Assembly (NCBI GenBank): GCA_019614645.1
Contig: JABWDB010000038.1
Span: 930,001-994,000, forward strand
Length of the DNA stretch: 64,000 nucleotides
Direction: 5' to 3'
Source of the DNA: Stratiolaelaps scimitus
Taxonomy: Eukaryota; Arthropoda; Arachnida; Mesostigmata; Laelapidae
Positions 12,829 to 22,976 of the stretch are shown here, in pieces (position 1 is the first letter of the stretch; the number at the start of each line of letters is the position of its first letter). Under the pieces are notes generated by a model. That model was given only the letters and a program-made list of their open reading frames with translations. It was not told where the DNA came from and did not search any database. A program made the position numbers and the translations under genes.

Positions 12829-13440
12829 TGTCGAATCTTTCTGCGAGCGCTACCGTGAAGTGCTCTAAATAATCGAATTCTTATATTATCGCGCCATTAG
12901 TCAAGTACGCCACGCCCGCTGGCGGCAGAGAGCCGCGTAGCGGATCATCATTGTTCGAAATGTACGGCGCAGTATTGACGGCTGGGGGCAAGTTGCCCAC
13001 CAGTACTATAATCGAAAGTCTCTTGGTTGAGTGTATATTAAGAGAACAGGAGACAATAATATAATCGAAATTGTACATATTGTGACCAGGATAATCATAG
13101 CCCATTGACCGAAATGCCCACCGGGCAAATAATCAATTATTAATCGTGTATCCGCGTTAGCGGACTTGTGCAGACGAATTATCGTATTGTAAATAAATCG
13201 AAGTTAGCCGAATCACTTCGGCAGGAGTCTCCCACGAGAACAGACGTGTGTCCTTCTTGTCCACAGCGCTAGAGTACTACCGCTAGGGAGACTTAGGCCG
13301 CTCGAGGCCTGCCCGGTGATCGCCCTGCCAACCTATCTCCACGCAACGCCTGCCCGCTTCGCACCCGTAGCACCCCCAAGCTACCCTGCCCTATCGATTG
13401 TCGACCCACAAGACTTCGCGCCCGAGCGATAATCTTGTCA
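12829..13440 (+). repeat. BEL/Pao 3' LTR
   Basis: Second 612-bp LTR, immediately after a purine-rich primer tract, followed by TSD GATGC at 13441-13445. Confidence 0.93.
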
Positions 13441-13590
13441 GATGCTTTGTCATCCACGTCAACCCTGCATTGGATCGGGCCGCTTTCCATGGAGATTGGA
13501 ACGACTCTAGTGGTGTCTTGCGTTTGAAGAAAATTTCCTCAACTGCAAAAAGAATAGGAAGACCGTTTTCAGACAAACGATGATTCCGGA
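13441..13590 (+). repeat. Repeat X copy 2, right part
   Basis: Continuation of 9180-9334 after the BEL insertion. It matches 7555-7660 (CAACCCTGCA, GGATCGG/AGATCGG, GAGATTGGAA). Confidence 0.6.
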
Positions 13591-14766
13591 TAGTATCATA
13601 TTTAAGTCCTCAGTAATAGCACGGGCATCGCTATTGGTTGGAAGTGATGAAAGTAAATCTGTCTATGATCTAAGGTTTTTAGGGCTAAGTGTTTAATATC
13701 TGAGATTCAAAACATGATCTTGATTATCAGCATTGCCATACGTTGTCGTTGGGAATTAATGAACGTTGATTGTCGCTGAACTTCTGACTTAGCGCGAGAT
13801 GAGTGCGAGCTTGCTTCTAATCACTGTATGTTGCGTTTCATCTGCCTTTGTATTTGTGCTTCTAATGAGAAAATTGGTTATTAAAGCCAGACAGACCGTC
13901 TAGCTCAATTCTCAGTCACGTTCAACGCTTCAGTCGCTCTTTTGTGCTGCTATGGAATGATGCTGTTCCGCCGGTTGACTTCGACACTCCGACATCCATC
14001 CATCCATTTATTCGTCCAGTCATTCGTCGGCTCGTCTACCTCACGTGAAATGTTATTATCATGGACTGCATCGTATGGCCGTAACGTCGCAGACTCGAGA
14101 ATTGGCTGCGTGACGTCGAGCCCCCATCACATCCGACAGCAGCAACAACAACAACAACAACAACAACGTCGTCATCAGCATCATGATCTTACGAGGGATT
14201 ATATTTCGTAACGGAATCCTTGGATCGGATCTATGCCTAGGGTCGCGTTGGTTCCACCTCAAGTGCAGAGCTCGCATCAACTCGAAATAGATGCAGTGAA
14301 TAGCGGTACAAAGTGTAAGTCACGAAGCTAATTGGGAGTGAATGAAGAAACGGCAGAGAGTTATAATTACTAAAGTCGCAAACAAAAACTAGTTTGTATG
14401 CGGTTTTCAAATAGGAACTACGCAGCTATTGTGATTGTAAAATATACTACAATAGTTTGATGGAGACAAGTGATCATGTGCAATCACAAATTATTTCCAT
14501 CAAGTGTCCTATATTCTCAAGAAGTCGAATTGATCTCGTTGAGACGATTTTGATTATGATCCATGATCAGATGGTAGCACTGAAAAAATACCACTAGAAG
14601 ATTAGTGTTTCTTAGCACATATCAGGGTTTTTGTATGTCTGATATTTTACTATACAATTTATTTATTTTTGAAAGCAGGATTTATTTTATCTTATTTATT
14701 TTATCGCTCACTGTTAACGCAGTGAAGTCAAGTTTCTATCGAGTACAATTACTTTTGTGGATTATA
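13591..14766. other. Spacer with a CAA/CAG microsatellite
   Basis: No supported gene. A (CAA)n/(CAG)n tract at about 14141-14167 explains the Gln/Leu-rich frames on both strands. The last bases before 14772 are the Gypsy target site. Confidence 0.55.
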
Positions 14767-14771
14767 ACTTC

Positions 14772-14988
14772 TGTAATGTCTGGTACCACGTGCTCGTCTG
14801 CCTACTGATTGAACAAAGACAACGTCTTACGTACATCTCAGTCCGGCCCAAAAGAGACCTGTTGTTTATTGTTCTCATCTTTTATAGTCCCCTTCTTGTC
14901 GACCCCAGCGCCCCCCTTCCATTCTCCAGAGAACAGACGATCTCTGCTCCTCCTCTGGCGCGAACCATTTGAAATCTTAACCACTACA
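14772..14988 (-). repeat. Gypsy 3' LTR
   Basis: On the minus strand it starts TGTAGTGG and ends ATTACA. It contains a TATA-like CTATAAAAG and an AATAAA polyadenylation signal in the order expected for U3-R. Direct repeat of 24794-25014. Confidence 0.92.
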
Positions 14989-15004
14989 TTTTCCCCTCCA
15001 TTAT

Positions 15005-15366
15005 TTAATTAGCCCATTCTCCGTATCTTTCTGGCGGTCTTCGAGCTCTGTCTGATCTCCGGACGGGCTCCACCCTTGGTGTAGATGTCAGTGGTACCTG
15101 GGGCTCGTCACTTCCGTCCCCTTCACTATCAACTGAATCGAATCTTTCTTCTTCCTCGCTGCTGTCGGTCCTTTCATTCCCCGTCTCGTTATTACTAGTG
15201 TCTCTTTCTCTCTCTATCTCCGACCCCTGTGGCCCCGTGGTTGTTTCCCAGTCTATCCACTCGTTACACTTTTCTTTCTCGTTTGTTGAGGATGTTTTCA
15301 CTAATCTATTTCGATGCCACCTTCCTCCGTCGCTCAATATATATATATTTCTCCCCTCCCTCGACA
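15005..15366 (-). pseudogene. Gypsy Pol C-terminal tail, severed from integrase
   Basis: A minus-strand frame that ends just before the 3' LTR. It is acidic in the middle (SSEEEERFDS) and ends in a basic RRSDRARRPPERYGEW motif, typical of the very C terminus of Ty3/Gypsy integrases. Its upstream half lies at 21498-22379. The two halves are separated by the R1-like insertion and share the 11-bp TSD (15367-15377 and 21487-21497). Confidence 0.8.
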
Positions 15367-15560
15367 CTGTTTTGGTTTTTTTTTTTTATGGGGTGTTTCC
15401 GGAATGCCTGATGCACTAACACCCTAGGCAGCTATTAGGGTAGTGTTGGACTCACAAACCAACTAAACCGGTGCATTCACCCCCACCCCCGCGGCTCGGG
15501 ACTACGTGAGCATTACTTCGAAACCGTGGGAGTATCTCCTGTGTAACGAATCTACCCTAC

Positions 15561-18500
15561 CTACACGCGCGCAGTGGCGCGTTCAGGTAGGGCGGCAATA
15601 CCCCCATCGCCGGACCGCGGGGGTGCGTCGAGGACTGGTTGGAGGCCGAGCTGCCCACCAATCCCAGCACTTCCCCCCTCCCCCCTCCCTGGCTCTCCAT
15701 CTCGACCGATCTCGTCTACCCTATTTCTATTTCTGTGCCTATTGCCCTCTGGCCCGAACCTGGCCCTTCTTGCTTCCTCTTTGGCCGTTTTCTCCAACAT
15801 CATCTTGTCGAAGAAGGTGGTCGCTTCCCTCCATGCCTCGGCCGTCGTCAGCATATGCTTCACGATATCCTCCACTGGTCGGTCCTTCACGGCCTCCGAC
15901 CCGGCGTTCCTGACGTCGGCCAGGGCCTCGCAGCGGAGAATAGTGTGGTTCACGTCGTCCGTCTCTCCCGAGCCACAGAGCACACATGTGTCGGAATCCG
16001 TCTTCCCGATCTTCATCATGTAAGCTTGGAACTGTCCGTGGCCGGACAGCACCTGAGTGGTTCCGTATGTCAGTTCGCCGTGACCGCAGTCGTGCCATAC
16101 CCTGAGGTCCGGTATAAGGCGGCGGGTCCAGTTTCCCGGGATCTGGCCCGTCGGGCCTGCTTTCGTGTTTCTCCAGTCGTCCTGCCAGGCGTCAATGGTG
16201 GCTCTCCTCGCCCTGGTCGGGTCGAGGTCGTCATTCATGTACCTGGCACGACGTTCACGCGCTAGAAGATCCCAGGGCGGCATCCTCGCCAGCACCAGGA
16301 GGGCGCCCGTTGAGACCGTGCGGTACGCTCTACACACTCTGATCGCGAGCGTCCGCTGCGCTGACCTCAAGGCGGCTCTGTTCCTCTTCGACCGCATGGC
16401 TTCGTCTCCCCAGACGGCTGCGCCGTAGAGGGCCGTCGACTCTGCAACGGATGCCAAGAGTCTTCGCTTTCCCTCCGACGCTCCGCCAACCCGCGGCATG
16501 ATCCGCGCCAGATTCTGGGCGACCTTTTCCACCTTCTTCTTGACGTAGGCGACATGGGCGTTCCCATTTAGCCCAGTGTTAAGCATAACCCCTAAATATT
16601 TTGCTTCCGTCTTGATCTTTATCTGACACCCAGCCACCTTAAGGCGGACGCCCTTCTTGCGCTTCTGGCCGGTCAGGTACAGCGCTTCCGTTTTGGCAGG
16701 TGCGAGCTTTAGGAGGTGATTGTCCATCCACTCAGTCACCTTTGCCTGTGCGTCATTGGCGGTTTTCTCTAACTTTCGCTCGGTTTTGGCCGTTATCAGC
16801 AGGGCAAGGTCATCGGCATAGGGGGTCGCGTCCACGGCTCCCGGAAGACCAGGGATCTCAAGCACTCCGTCGTAGCCAAGGTTCCAGAGCATGGGTCCAA
16901 GGACCGAGCCCTGGGGAACCCCAGCCGTGACTGCGTGCTCTTGCCCGCCCGCCACTAGACACCTATCGCTTAGGTAAGACGATATGATCCGGCGGAGGTA
17001 TGGGGAGATCCCCTTCCTTTCCAATGCCTCGATAATCACTCCCCAGCTCATCGTATTGAACGCATTCTTTACGTCCAGCAGAACTAGGAGCAAGAAGTTC
17101 CTTTTCCTGGGGCTCTTTGCGTGTTCTTGGTCCGCCCGTTTCATGACTCTTTCAAGGGCGTCCAGCGTCGACCTGCCTTTTCTGAAGCCGTACTGGGTAT
17201 CCGAAAGCGCGTTCTTTTCTCTGATCTCCTTGTCGAGTCTGTTGACAATGACGATCTCCAGTATCTTGCCCATCGTGTCAAGCAGGCAGATAGGCCGGTA
17301 CGCCGACGCGCCTGTGTTGCTCCCTGGCTTGGGAATCAGCACTAGGCTAGCCTTTTTCCATACCGCCGGGAACCTACCTTCCCTGATCAGCTTGTTGACC
17401 AGTTTTTGGAAGATTTTCGGGTGCCGCCTCACTAGAAGCTTGACTACTTCGGGCGGTACTCCGTCCGGGCCAGGGGCTTTCCCGGATGCTAGCCGTTCTC
17501 TGGCCAGCTTGATCTCCTCGAGCGTCACTTCCGGGATGTGTTCTGGAGGAACCAGGGGCTCATAGCCGCCGCGCCATGGCCGTGTCGGGAAGAGGGTTGT
17601 TACTGTCTCTCTTAGCACTTCCGCTGGTATTCGCGGGGACGGCCTCTTGAGTTTGCTCATGACAATCTTGTACGGCTGACCCCAAACGTCGCGGTCCACA
17701 GACTCGATTAAGTCCTTCCATGCCTTCCTCTTACTCTTCGCGATCTCTATTTGGAGCTTCTTTCTGGCCGCGCGGTACTCATTTATCTGGAGCTCGACGC
17801 GGCTCTTGGCTTCCGCGGCATCCTTCTCATCAGGGCCTCTTTCCCTCAGCCAACTCAATGTCCTTGTGTAGGTTCTTTTGGCCCTGATACACTCACGTCG
17901 AGCGTCATCCACTTGCTTGCTCCACCAGTAGACCGGCCGTCGTCGGGTTTGAAGGCGGGCTGGAGGGCCCGCCTTCTCGCATGCGGAGACGAGGATCTCA
18001 GCAAGCTTGTGTTCGTCCACTTCTTCTCGCTCGACCAGCCGCCTGCAGCCTTCATCGATTGCGTCAGTTAGAGTCCTCTGGTCGAGTTTCCGCATTTGCC
18101 ACCGCCTGCTTTTGGCAGGCATGGGGTCGGTGTTTGCAGGAGACCGGAGCTCGAAGCAGATGTACCTGTGATCGCTCATGCTATCTTCTTGGTCCATTAC
18201 TTGCCAATTGGCTGCTTCTGCGAAAGCCGCTTCGTTGACTAGAGTTAGGTCAACGAAGGACTGCCCCGTCTGTGCGAAGAAGGAGGGCACTTTCCCGTCG
18301 TTTAGCGGAAGGAGGCCGCCTGCGGGCATGGCATGGTGGACAAGGTAGGCAGTACCAAAAAAGGGAGTTTTGTGGAGTCTGAGGTTCAAATCTGAGTGGA
18401 GTCATATTTACTTTTATGGGCAGTATCTCCGCAATAAGATTTGTTAAGTAGTAGTGGCAACTAATGTGGTCTGCGGCATAGCTACCACTGTGCAGAAAGG

Positions 18501-19342
18501 AAGGCACCGTACACCCCCTGTATGCGTCATAAATACTGCATGTTTACATACACGGGGCTTTCTACAGACACCCTATTGATCACAGTAGTTGTTCACGGAC
18601 GGGAAGTGCACAGAGGTCTTGAGAGATTGGGAGAGAAGGGAAGCAGCTGAGAGTCAGCTAACCACGTCATGTCCGTACGGTGAGGAGGATGTGTGGTGCT
18701 CGTGGCTGGGCTTGTACACATCTCACCACCCTTACTGAAGAATGCGCTAAGCGATACCGGGAAGGGTGGTGCTGTTGAACATCGTCAACAGTTCCATAAG
18801 GGGGGGGGCGGTCATGGTGTTGGCATGCATTAGCATGCCAACACCCCCCCTTAAAAAAAAAAAAAAAAAAAGCGGAAGGAGGCCATGCTCGGCCATCCAT
18901 TCCAGCGTGAGCTCACCCTTCTCGTCTGTGTACCGGTCCCCCCACACGTGCTGTGTGCGTTGAAATCCCCTGTCACCACCAGCTTCTTCTCTCCATGCAC
19001 CGCCATGTTCTGTCCCAACTCTTGAAGGAAGGTTCCGTACTCCAGGCCATTCTTTTTCGGCGAGAGATAGCAGCTGTAAACCACTACCCCGCCATCTACT
19101 TCGACCCACGAGAAACCCTTTCCCGAACCCCTTTGGTTGAACGCTATGTCCCTCTGGTTCCCCGTCCAGACTATTGCAGTATCCCTATCCTCGTCCGATA
19201 CCCAATCCTCCATGCGTGCCACGATTGCCTTGTTCGGCTCCGACAGCAGACATAGTCCGGAGCCCAGTCTTCGTGCCGCCTCTCCGAGCACTTCGTGGGC
19301 GTTTATGCATTGGTTCATATTAACCTGGAGGAGCTTAATCAT
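15561..19342 (-). pseudogene. R1-like ORF2: endonuclease-reverse transcriptase, broken
   Basis: The start is an ATG at 19342, a few bases after the ORF1 stop at 19355. Three frames are needed. The first (19342 to about 18960) holds the APE endonuclease N terminus with GDFNAHS. A frameshift near 18950-18980 follows, then a short piece with TDEKGELTLEWM. The SINE plus one TSD copy interrupts 18304-18870. The long frame (about 18317 to 15561, some 918 codons) has the end of the endonuclease (SDHRYICFEL), RT with a catalytic Asp in LLDVKNAFNTMSW, GVPQGSVLGP, and YADDLALLI, and a C-terminal CVLCGSG...H...C knuckle. In this family ORF2 nicks the target and primes reverse transcription there. This copy is inactive as read; the frameshift could be a sequencing error, the SINE is not. 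Confidence 0.9.
18318..18870 (+). repeat. tRNA-derived SINE ending in a hairpin, 14-bp TSD
   Basis: The insert is bounded by perfect 14-bp copies of AGCGGAAGGAGGCC (18304-18317 and 18871-18884), which are part of the R1-like ORF2. It ends in about 19 A residues, fixing the plus orientation. The 5' end has an A-box-like TGGCATGGTGGACA near 18330 and a B-box-like GGTTCAAATC near 18385, so a tRNA-like Pol III head is likely. Just before the A-tail is a stable hairpin: GGTGTTGGCATGC, loop ATTA, GCATGCCAACACC (about 18816-18848). A diverged minus-strand copy is at 7127-7800. Confidence 0.8.
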
Positions 19343-19354
19343 GTTAGAGCATGA

Positions 19355-21484
19355 CTAGATCCCTCCGGCGGTCTGCCACTCATTCGTGGCCTGCGGCCGT
19401 CTCGTTCTCTGCCTCGACTTCTTTCGTGGCTCTTCTTTGCTTGCGGTGGTGTTGCCTTTGTTAACGGTCTCGTCGGCGTTTGCTTCCCGTTCTTTACTCG
19501 CGTTTTCTGTTGCCGTGCCTGGAGCCGTTCCCGTTGCCGCCGCAGCGCCTTTTCGTGCGTCTCTAAGTTTCGCGACCTTTTCGCGATATTTCGGGCAGGA
19601 CATGTTGTTGGCCCGATGTCCTTCTACTTCACAGACATAGCATTTCGCCTCCTGTGCTTGACATTCCTTGACGAGGTGCTCTTTACTGCCGCACCTGTGA
19701 CATAGTTTGGCGGCCACCTGCGTCCCCGTGCATTCATGAGCCTTGTGGCCTACTTTCTGACACTTGAAGCAGGTTGGGAGCTTGATCCACTCCTCCGGCC
19801 TGCACCAACGCGTACCCATCCTGATGGTCTTCCGCCCCTGAAGGACCTTCGCCGCGCGCGGCGAGGCCGACACTAGTGAGTACCACACCCCGGAGTGCCC
19901 GAGACGGGGTTCACCCGCGCGGATATCGGGTTCGTCCGGCAAGGCCTCCTTGAGAGCCTTGGTAATGGCCTCGCCGTCAAGCATTGGGTCTACCCCCCAG
20001 AGCGCGACTGTTTGTACCAGGGCCTCCGCGTTTCTACAGTCTGCGTGCAGGTTTGTGGCGCTTTGGATAGCTGTCGCTAGCGCTTGCCCTGCCCCCGCCT
20101 GCTTCTCCTCCAGCTGCAGGATGACGTCTTCGTCCCTGCCGCGGACTACACCTCTGATCTGCACGCCATTGGTTATGGTGCTAATGTGCTTTTTCACTCG
20201 TTGGAACACATCTGCGAATTTCTCGCCGTTGCCCGCTTTCACCCTTACTGTGCTTCTCGTTGCTCCGGCCGCTCTCGCGTAACCCCCGCGCTCTCCCTTT
20301 GAGCAGACTTCCAATAATCCCTTGCCGTTTTTGATACTGCGGCAGCAGGCCTCTAACGCTCGAAGATAGACCCGTTTGCGCCGTTTGCTCGTGACGTGTA
20401 CTAGGGGCTTTTCGTCGTCGCCCGCCAGCTGGATGGCTCGCTCTATGGCCGTTCGGATCACGCCCAGCGTCGCAGCCTCGGAGGGCTCTTCCGGGTGGAC
20501 CATAGCCAGTACCAAGTGGCGCCTCGCTGCTTCCACCCCGGTGGTGCCCCCAATGATCTCTACGTCGTCGCCGTTTTTCAGCACCGCAGCTTGCCCGTTC
20601 TCCAGCTTACTCAGTTCCACTATCGTGGGAAACTGCTTTGCTAGTTTCTTCGCGAGGGACGCATCGTCCTCGTCTTCCTTGGTCATCAGCAGAACTCGAA
20701 CCGCTCTCGGAGCAGCGAAGTCCGTGTTCACGTGCTGCACGTGTGTGATCATCCGCGAAGGCCATTCTTCCTTGATGACCTCGGTCTGTTGCTCGAGGGT
20801 GGTGGCCTGGTTCAGCCTGCCCTCGATCATGGTCGCCTTCTTGGCCTCTTCCTGTTCCTTCTTGAGCTCTTCCTGCTCCTTCAGGCGCTCCTTCTCCACC
20901 GCTCCGTGGCATTTAGAGCATAGGGTATTCACCCTACCCTCATCCGCGCCATTTGTTCCCTTCTTGAGCCCTTCGACCTCCTTCTGTAGGTCTTCAACCT
21001 GCGTATCGAGGGTCGCGAGTTCCTCTTTCTCCTTCTTTCTATTCTCTTCAGTCACTCTCGCCTTTTCCGACAAGCAGAACTTGATCCTCCTGAAGGCTAC
21101 ATGCAGAGTGCCTTCAGGGAGTGCGCCGGTCTTCCTGTGTCCCTTGTCTCGGCCTAGGTCTTTCACGGCGACCTTGGTGTGCTGATCCGAGCAGATATTT
21201 CTGAGCGTACTAAGCTCCCTCTCCATCTCAGCGAGAGCTGACTCGATCGCTCTATTCTTCACTGCCTCCTCTTCTTCCGCATCCTTCGCCCTTTTGGGGT
21301 CTCTCCGCGGCGGCGTTCCCTCGGCCGTCCGCTTGTGACCAGTCGTCACCGCCTGGATGGTATAGTCATCTTCCGGGAACGATACTTCCGCAGGTGCCTC
21401 AGTGGAGGTCTCTGCGGAAGCCGCAGGCATTGCATCCGTGGTCTTTACCATGCGGTCGCCTTGCGGCGAGTGCTCAACCGGCAT
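19355..21484 (-). CDS. R1-like ORF1 nucleic-acid-binding protein
   Basis: A full-length-looking frame of 709 residues from an ATG two bases inside the element to a stop 13 bases before the ORF2 ATG. The N terminus is acidic and low in complexity. A charged coiled-coil region with Glu/Lys repeats spans roughly residues 125-245. The middle is a Gag-like domain. Near the C terminus are three knuckles: CFKCQKVGHKAHEC, CHRCGSKEHLVKEC and CYVCEVEGHRANNMSC, the set usual for R1 and I-group ORF1 proteins. The tail is basic. It would package element RNA into RNP particles. Unlike ORF2 it shows no break. Confidence 0.9.
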   Translation of the reverse strand: MPVEHSPQGDRMVKTTDAMPAASAETSTEAPAEVSFPEDDYTIQAVTTGHKRTAEGTPPRRDPKRAKDAEEEEAVKNRAIESALAEMERELSTLRNICSDQHTKVAVKDLGRDKGHRKTGALPEGTLHVAFRRIKFCLSEKARVTEENRKKEKEELATLDTQVEDLQKEVEGLKKGTNGADEGRVNTLCSKCHGAVEKERLKEQEELKKEQEEAKKATMIEGRLNQATTLEQQTEVIKEEWPSRMITHVQHVNTDFAAPRAVRVLLMTKEDEDDASLAKKLAKQFPTIVELSKLENGQAAVLKNGDDVEIIGGTTGVEAARRHLVLAMVHPEEPSEAATLGVIRTAIERAIQLAGDDEKPLVHVTSKRRKRVYLRALEACCRSIKNGKGLLEVCSKGERGGYARAAGATRSTVRVKAGNGEKFADVFQRVKKHISTITNGVQIRGVVRGRDEDVILQLEEKQAGAGQALATAIQSATNLHADCRNAEALVQTVALWGVDPMLDGEAITKALKEALPDEPDIRAGEPRLGHSGVWYSLVSASPRAAKVLQGRKTIRMGTRWCRPEEWIKLPTCFKCQKVGHKAHECTGTQVAAKLCHRCGSKEHLVKECQAQEAKCYVCEVEGHRANNMSCPKYREKVAKLRDARKGAAAATGTAPGTATENASKEREANADETVNKGNTTASKEEPRKKSRQRTRRPQATNEWQTAGGI

Positions 21485-21497
21485 ATCTGTTTTGGTT

Positions 21498-22379
21498 CAA
21501 AGTATTTCAACTGCCCCTTTTTTGATACTGGTTTTCTCACTCTGACCCATTCGCCTATCCCCCACTGTATCTCCGACGCTGCTCTTCTGGCATCCGCGTA
21601 TGTTTTTTGTTTCACCTGGCGCCGATGCACTTGATCTCTCTCTTGTGATGTTGTTGCTTGTCCCGTTGCTCGGCTTACGTCTAGCCTCGTCCGCATGGGT
21701 TTGCCGTGGAGTAAGGTCGCTGGCGCTTTGCCTGTAGTAGCCTGGGGCGTGGCGTTATATACTCCTACCATCTCGATAATCTGTGTTGCTGCGTCCGTCC
21801 CTTTTAGTCGTGCTGTGACCATAAATCCGCCTAATGTTCTATTGAATCGTTCCACCAGTCCGTTCGCCATCGGGTGGTACACCGGGGTCAGAGTATGGTG
21901 CACGCCATATCTTCCCAGGAATTCGGTAAATACGTGGCTCGTGAACTGTGCTCCATTGTCACTCACTATTGTTTCCGGGACTCCTTCCCTGTGAAACAGC
22001 CTACGGAGCATGTCTATAACCCTTTCCGCTGTTGCTTCTCGGACCAGCTCAACCTCTGCCCATTTTGAGAAATAATCGATCACCACAATCGCAAAACGTT
22101 TTGTTGGGCCTGGTGTCAGGTCTGGACCCCGTATATCGATCGTGAATTTGGTCCATGGTTGTTTTGGCCATTTTGGTTATTTCGATCGGGGCTGTGGTCG
22201 TCCGTACTGTCCGTTGCTGCGCATAGTTGGCAATTCGTGATCAGCTGCTCGATGAATTTATTCACCCCGGGCCACTAGAAGTGTTCCTTGATTCGGAGTT
22301 TCGTTCGCACTATTCCTTGATGAGCGTCCTCGTGTGCCAGCTGGAAAGCCCGTAGCCTTAGGGACCTGGGTAGTACAAC
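21498..22379 (-). pseudogene. Gypsy integrase, partial
   Basis: Minus strand. The zinc-binding part has AHEDAHQGIVRTK followed by CQLC, the HHCC arrangement, but an in-frame stop (TAG before WPGV, near 22275) breaks it. The catalytic core follows with the three acidic residues in VIDYFSKW, VSDNGAQF and NGLVERFNRT, the DDE set. The frame is cut at 21498 by the R1-like element after a KYFEPK motif; its tail is at 15005-15366. At 22380 it abuts the inverted block, so RNase H, which should precede it, is missing. In this family integrase inserts the cDNA. Confidence 0.87.
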
Positions 22380-22976
22380 TTGTTCGTGAAAAAGAGTGGC
22401 CTGACGGCGGCTCGTCTCGAATTCTTTCAACGGCGCCAACTGCCGGGCGAATGCGTGGATGATTTTGTGGTCGCACTGAGGAGGCTTTCAACACAATGCA
22501 ACTTCGCGGCGTTCTCAGGCGACGCAGCAATGCTAATGCAAATGGTCTCAGGAACGACCTCGGTGCGATGGAGGGACCGGTTACTGGCGGAGGAGGAGAA
22601 GGTGACAGCAGAAGCAGCGGTGGACATAGGTCGGACGATCGAACGGTGCGAACGAGAAGCTAGAGTTATTAGCGAAGGAAAGGTGTGCCAAGTCAAGGCA
22701 AACCGGGACCAACAGCAACAACAACAGACATGGAAACCGTTGGTGCCGGGGACGATGCAGCGTCAACCACTGTTCTGCAACGCGTGCGGATCGAGAGCAC
22801 ACGTCACGTTGAGCCCGCTGTGCAGGGTCAGGACGATGAAGTGTTTCCGATGCGGCATCGTGGGCCACGTGTCGAGGCTGTGCCCCAAGGCAGTGGCAGC
22901 GGTGACGATGGAGGACTCGACGGACGTACAGGTCAAAAATAAACAGGAGGCGTTCGTGTATTCCATGCATCCCTAT
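22380..22976 (+). repeat. Gypsy gag inverted repeat, arm A
   Basis: 597 bp that are the reverse complement of 23832-24428, with only one or two differences seen in translation (FVVALRR versus FVGALRR). It encodes Gag C-terminal capsid and nucleocapsid sequence on the plus strand, opposite to the rest of the element. The boundaries are sharp: TTGTTCG at the outer end and CCCTAT at the inner end. Confidence 0.93.

Larger units (their letters stand above)
9335..13440 (+). mobile_element. BEL/Pao LTR retrotransposon, young, pol-deleted
   Basis: The two LTRs are 612 bp each (9335-9946 and 12829-13440), begin TG and end CA. Perfect 5-bp target duplications GATGC lie at 9330-9334 and 13441-13445. 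A primer-binding-site-like TGGTGCCGTGAC follows the 5' LTR and a purine tract (AGGGGCGGAG) precedes the 3' LTR. The internal part is only 2.9 kb. It holds gag, zinc knuckles, protease and the first part of RT, so most of pol has been deleted. Protein domains are those of the BEL/Pao group (DUF1759-like gag, BEL-type aspartic protease). It sits inside repeat X. Confidence 0.93.
15378..21486 (-). mobile_element. R1-like non-LTR retrotransposon in Gypsy pol
   Basis: Flanked by perfect 11-bp duplications CTGTTTTGGTT (15367-15377 and 21487-21497). The 3' end is an A-tail, seen as a T run at 15378-15386. The 5' end lies two bases before the ORF1 start codon, so the 5' UTR is absent or truncated. 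It carries ORF1 with three zinc knuckles and ORF2 with an APE-type endonuclease, reverse transcriptase and a C-terminal CCHC, the layout of the R1 clade. It is interrupted by a SINE at 18318-18870. Confidence 0.92.

Noticed and set aside
14059..14280. Leu/Gln-rich frames on both strands
   Set aside because: Products of the CAA/CAG microsatellite.
20376..21185. 269-codon plus-strand frame
   Set aside because: Antisense shadow of the charged coiled-coil part of the R1-like ORF1; Ser/Phe-rich with no domain.
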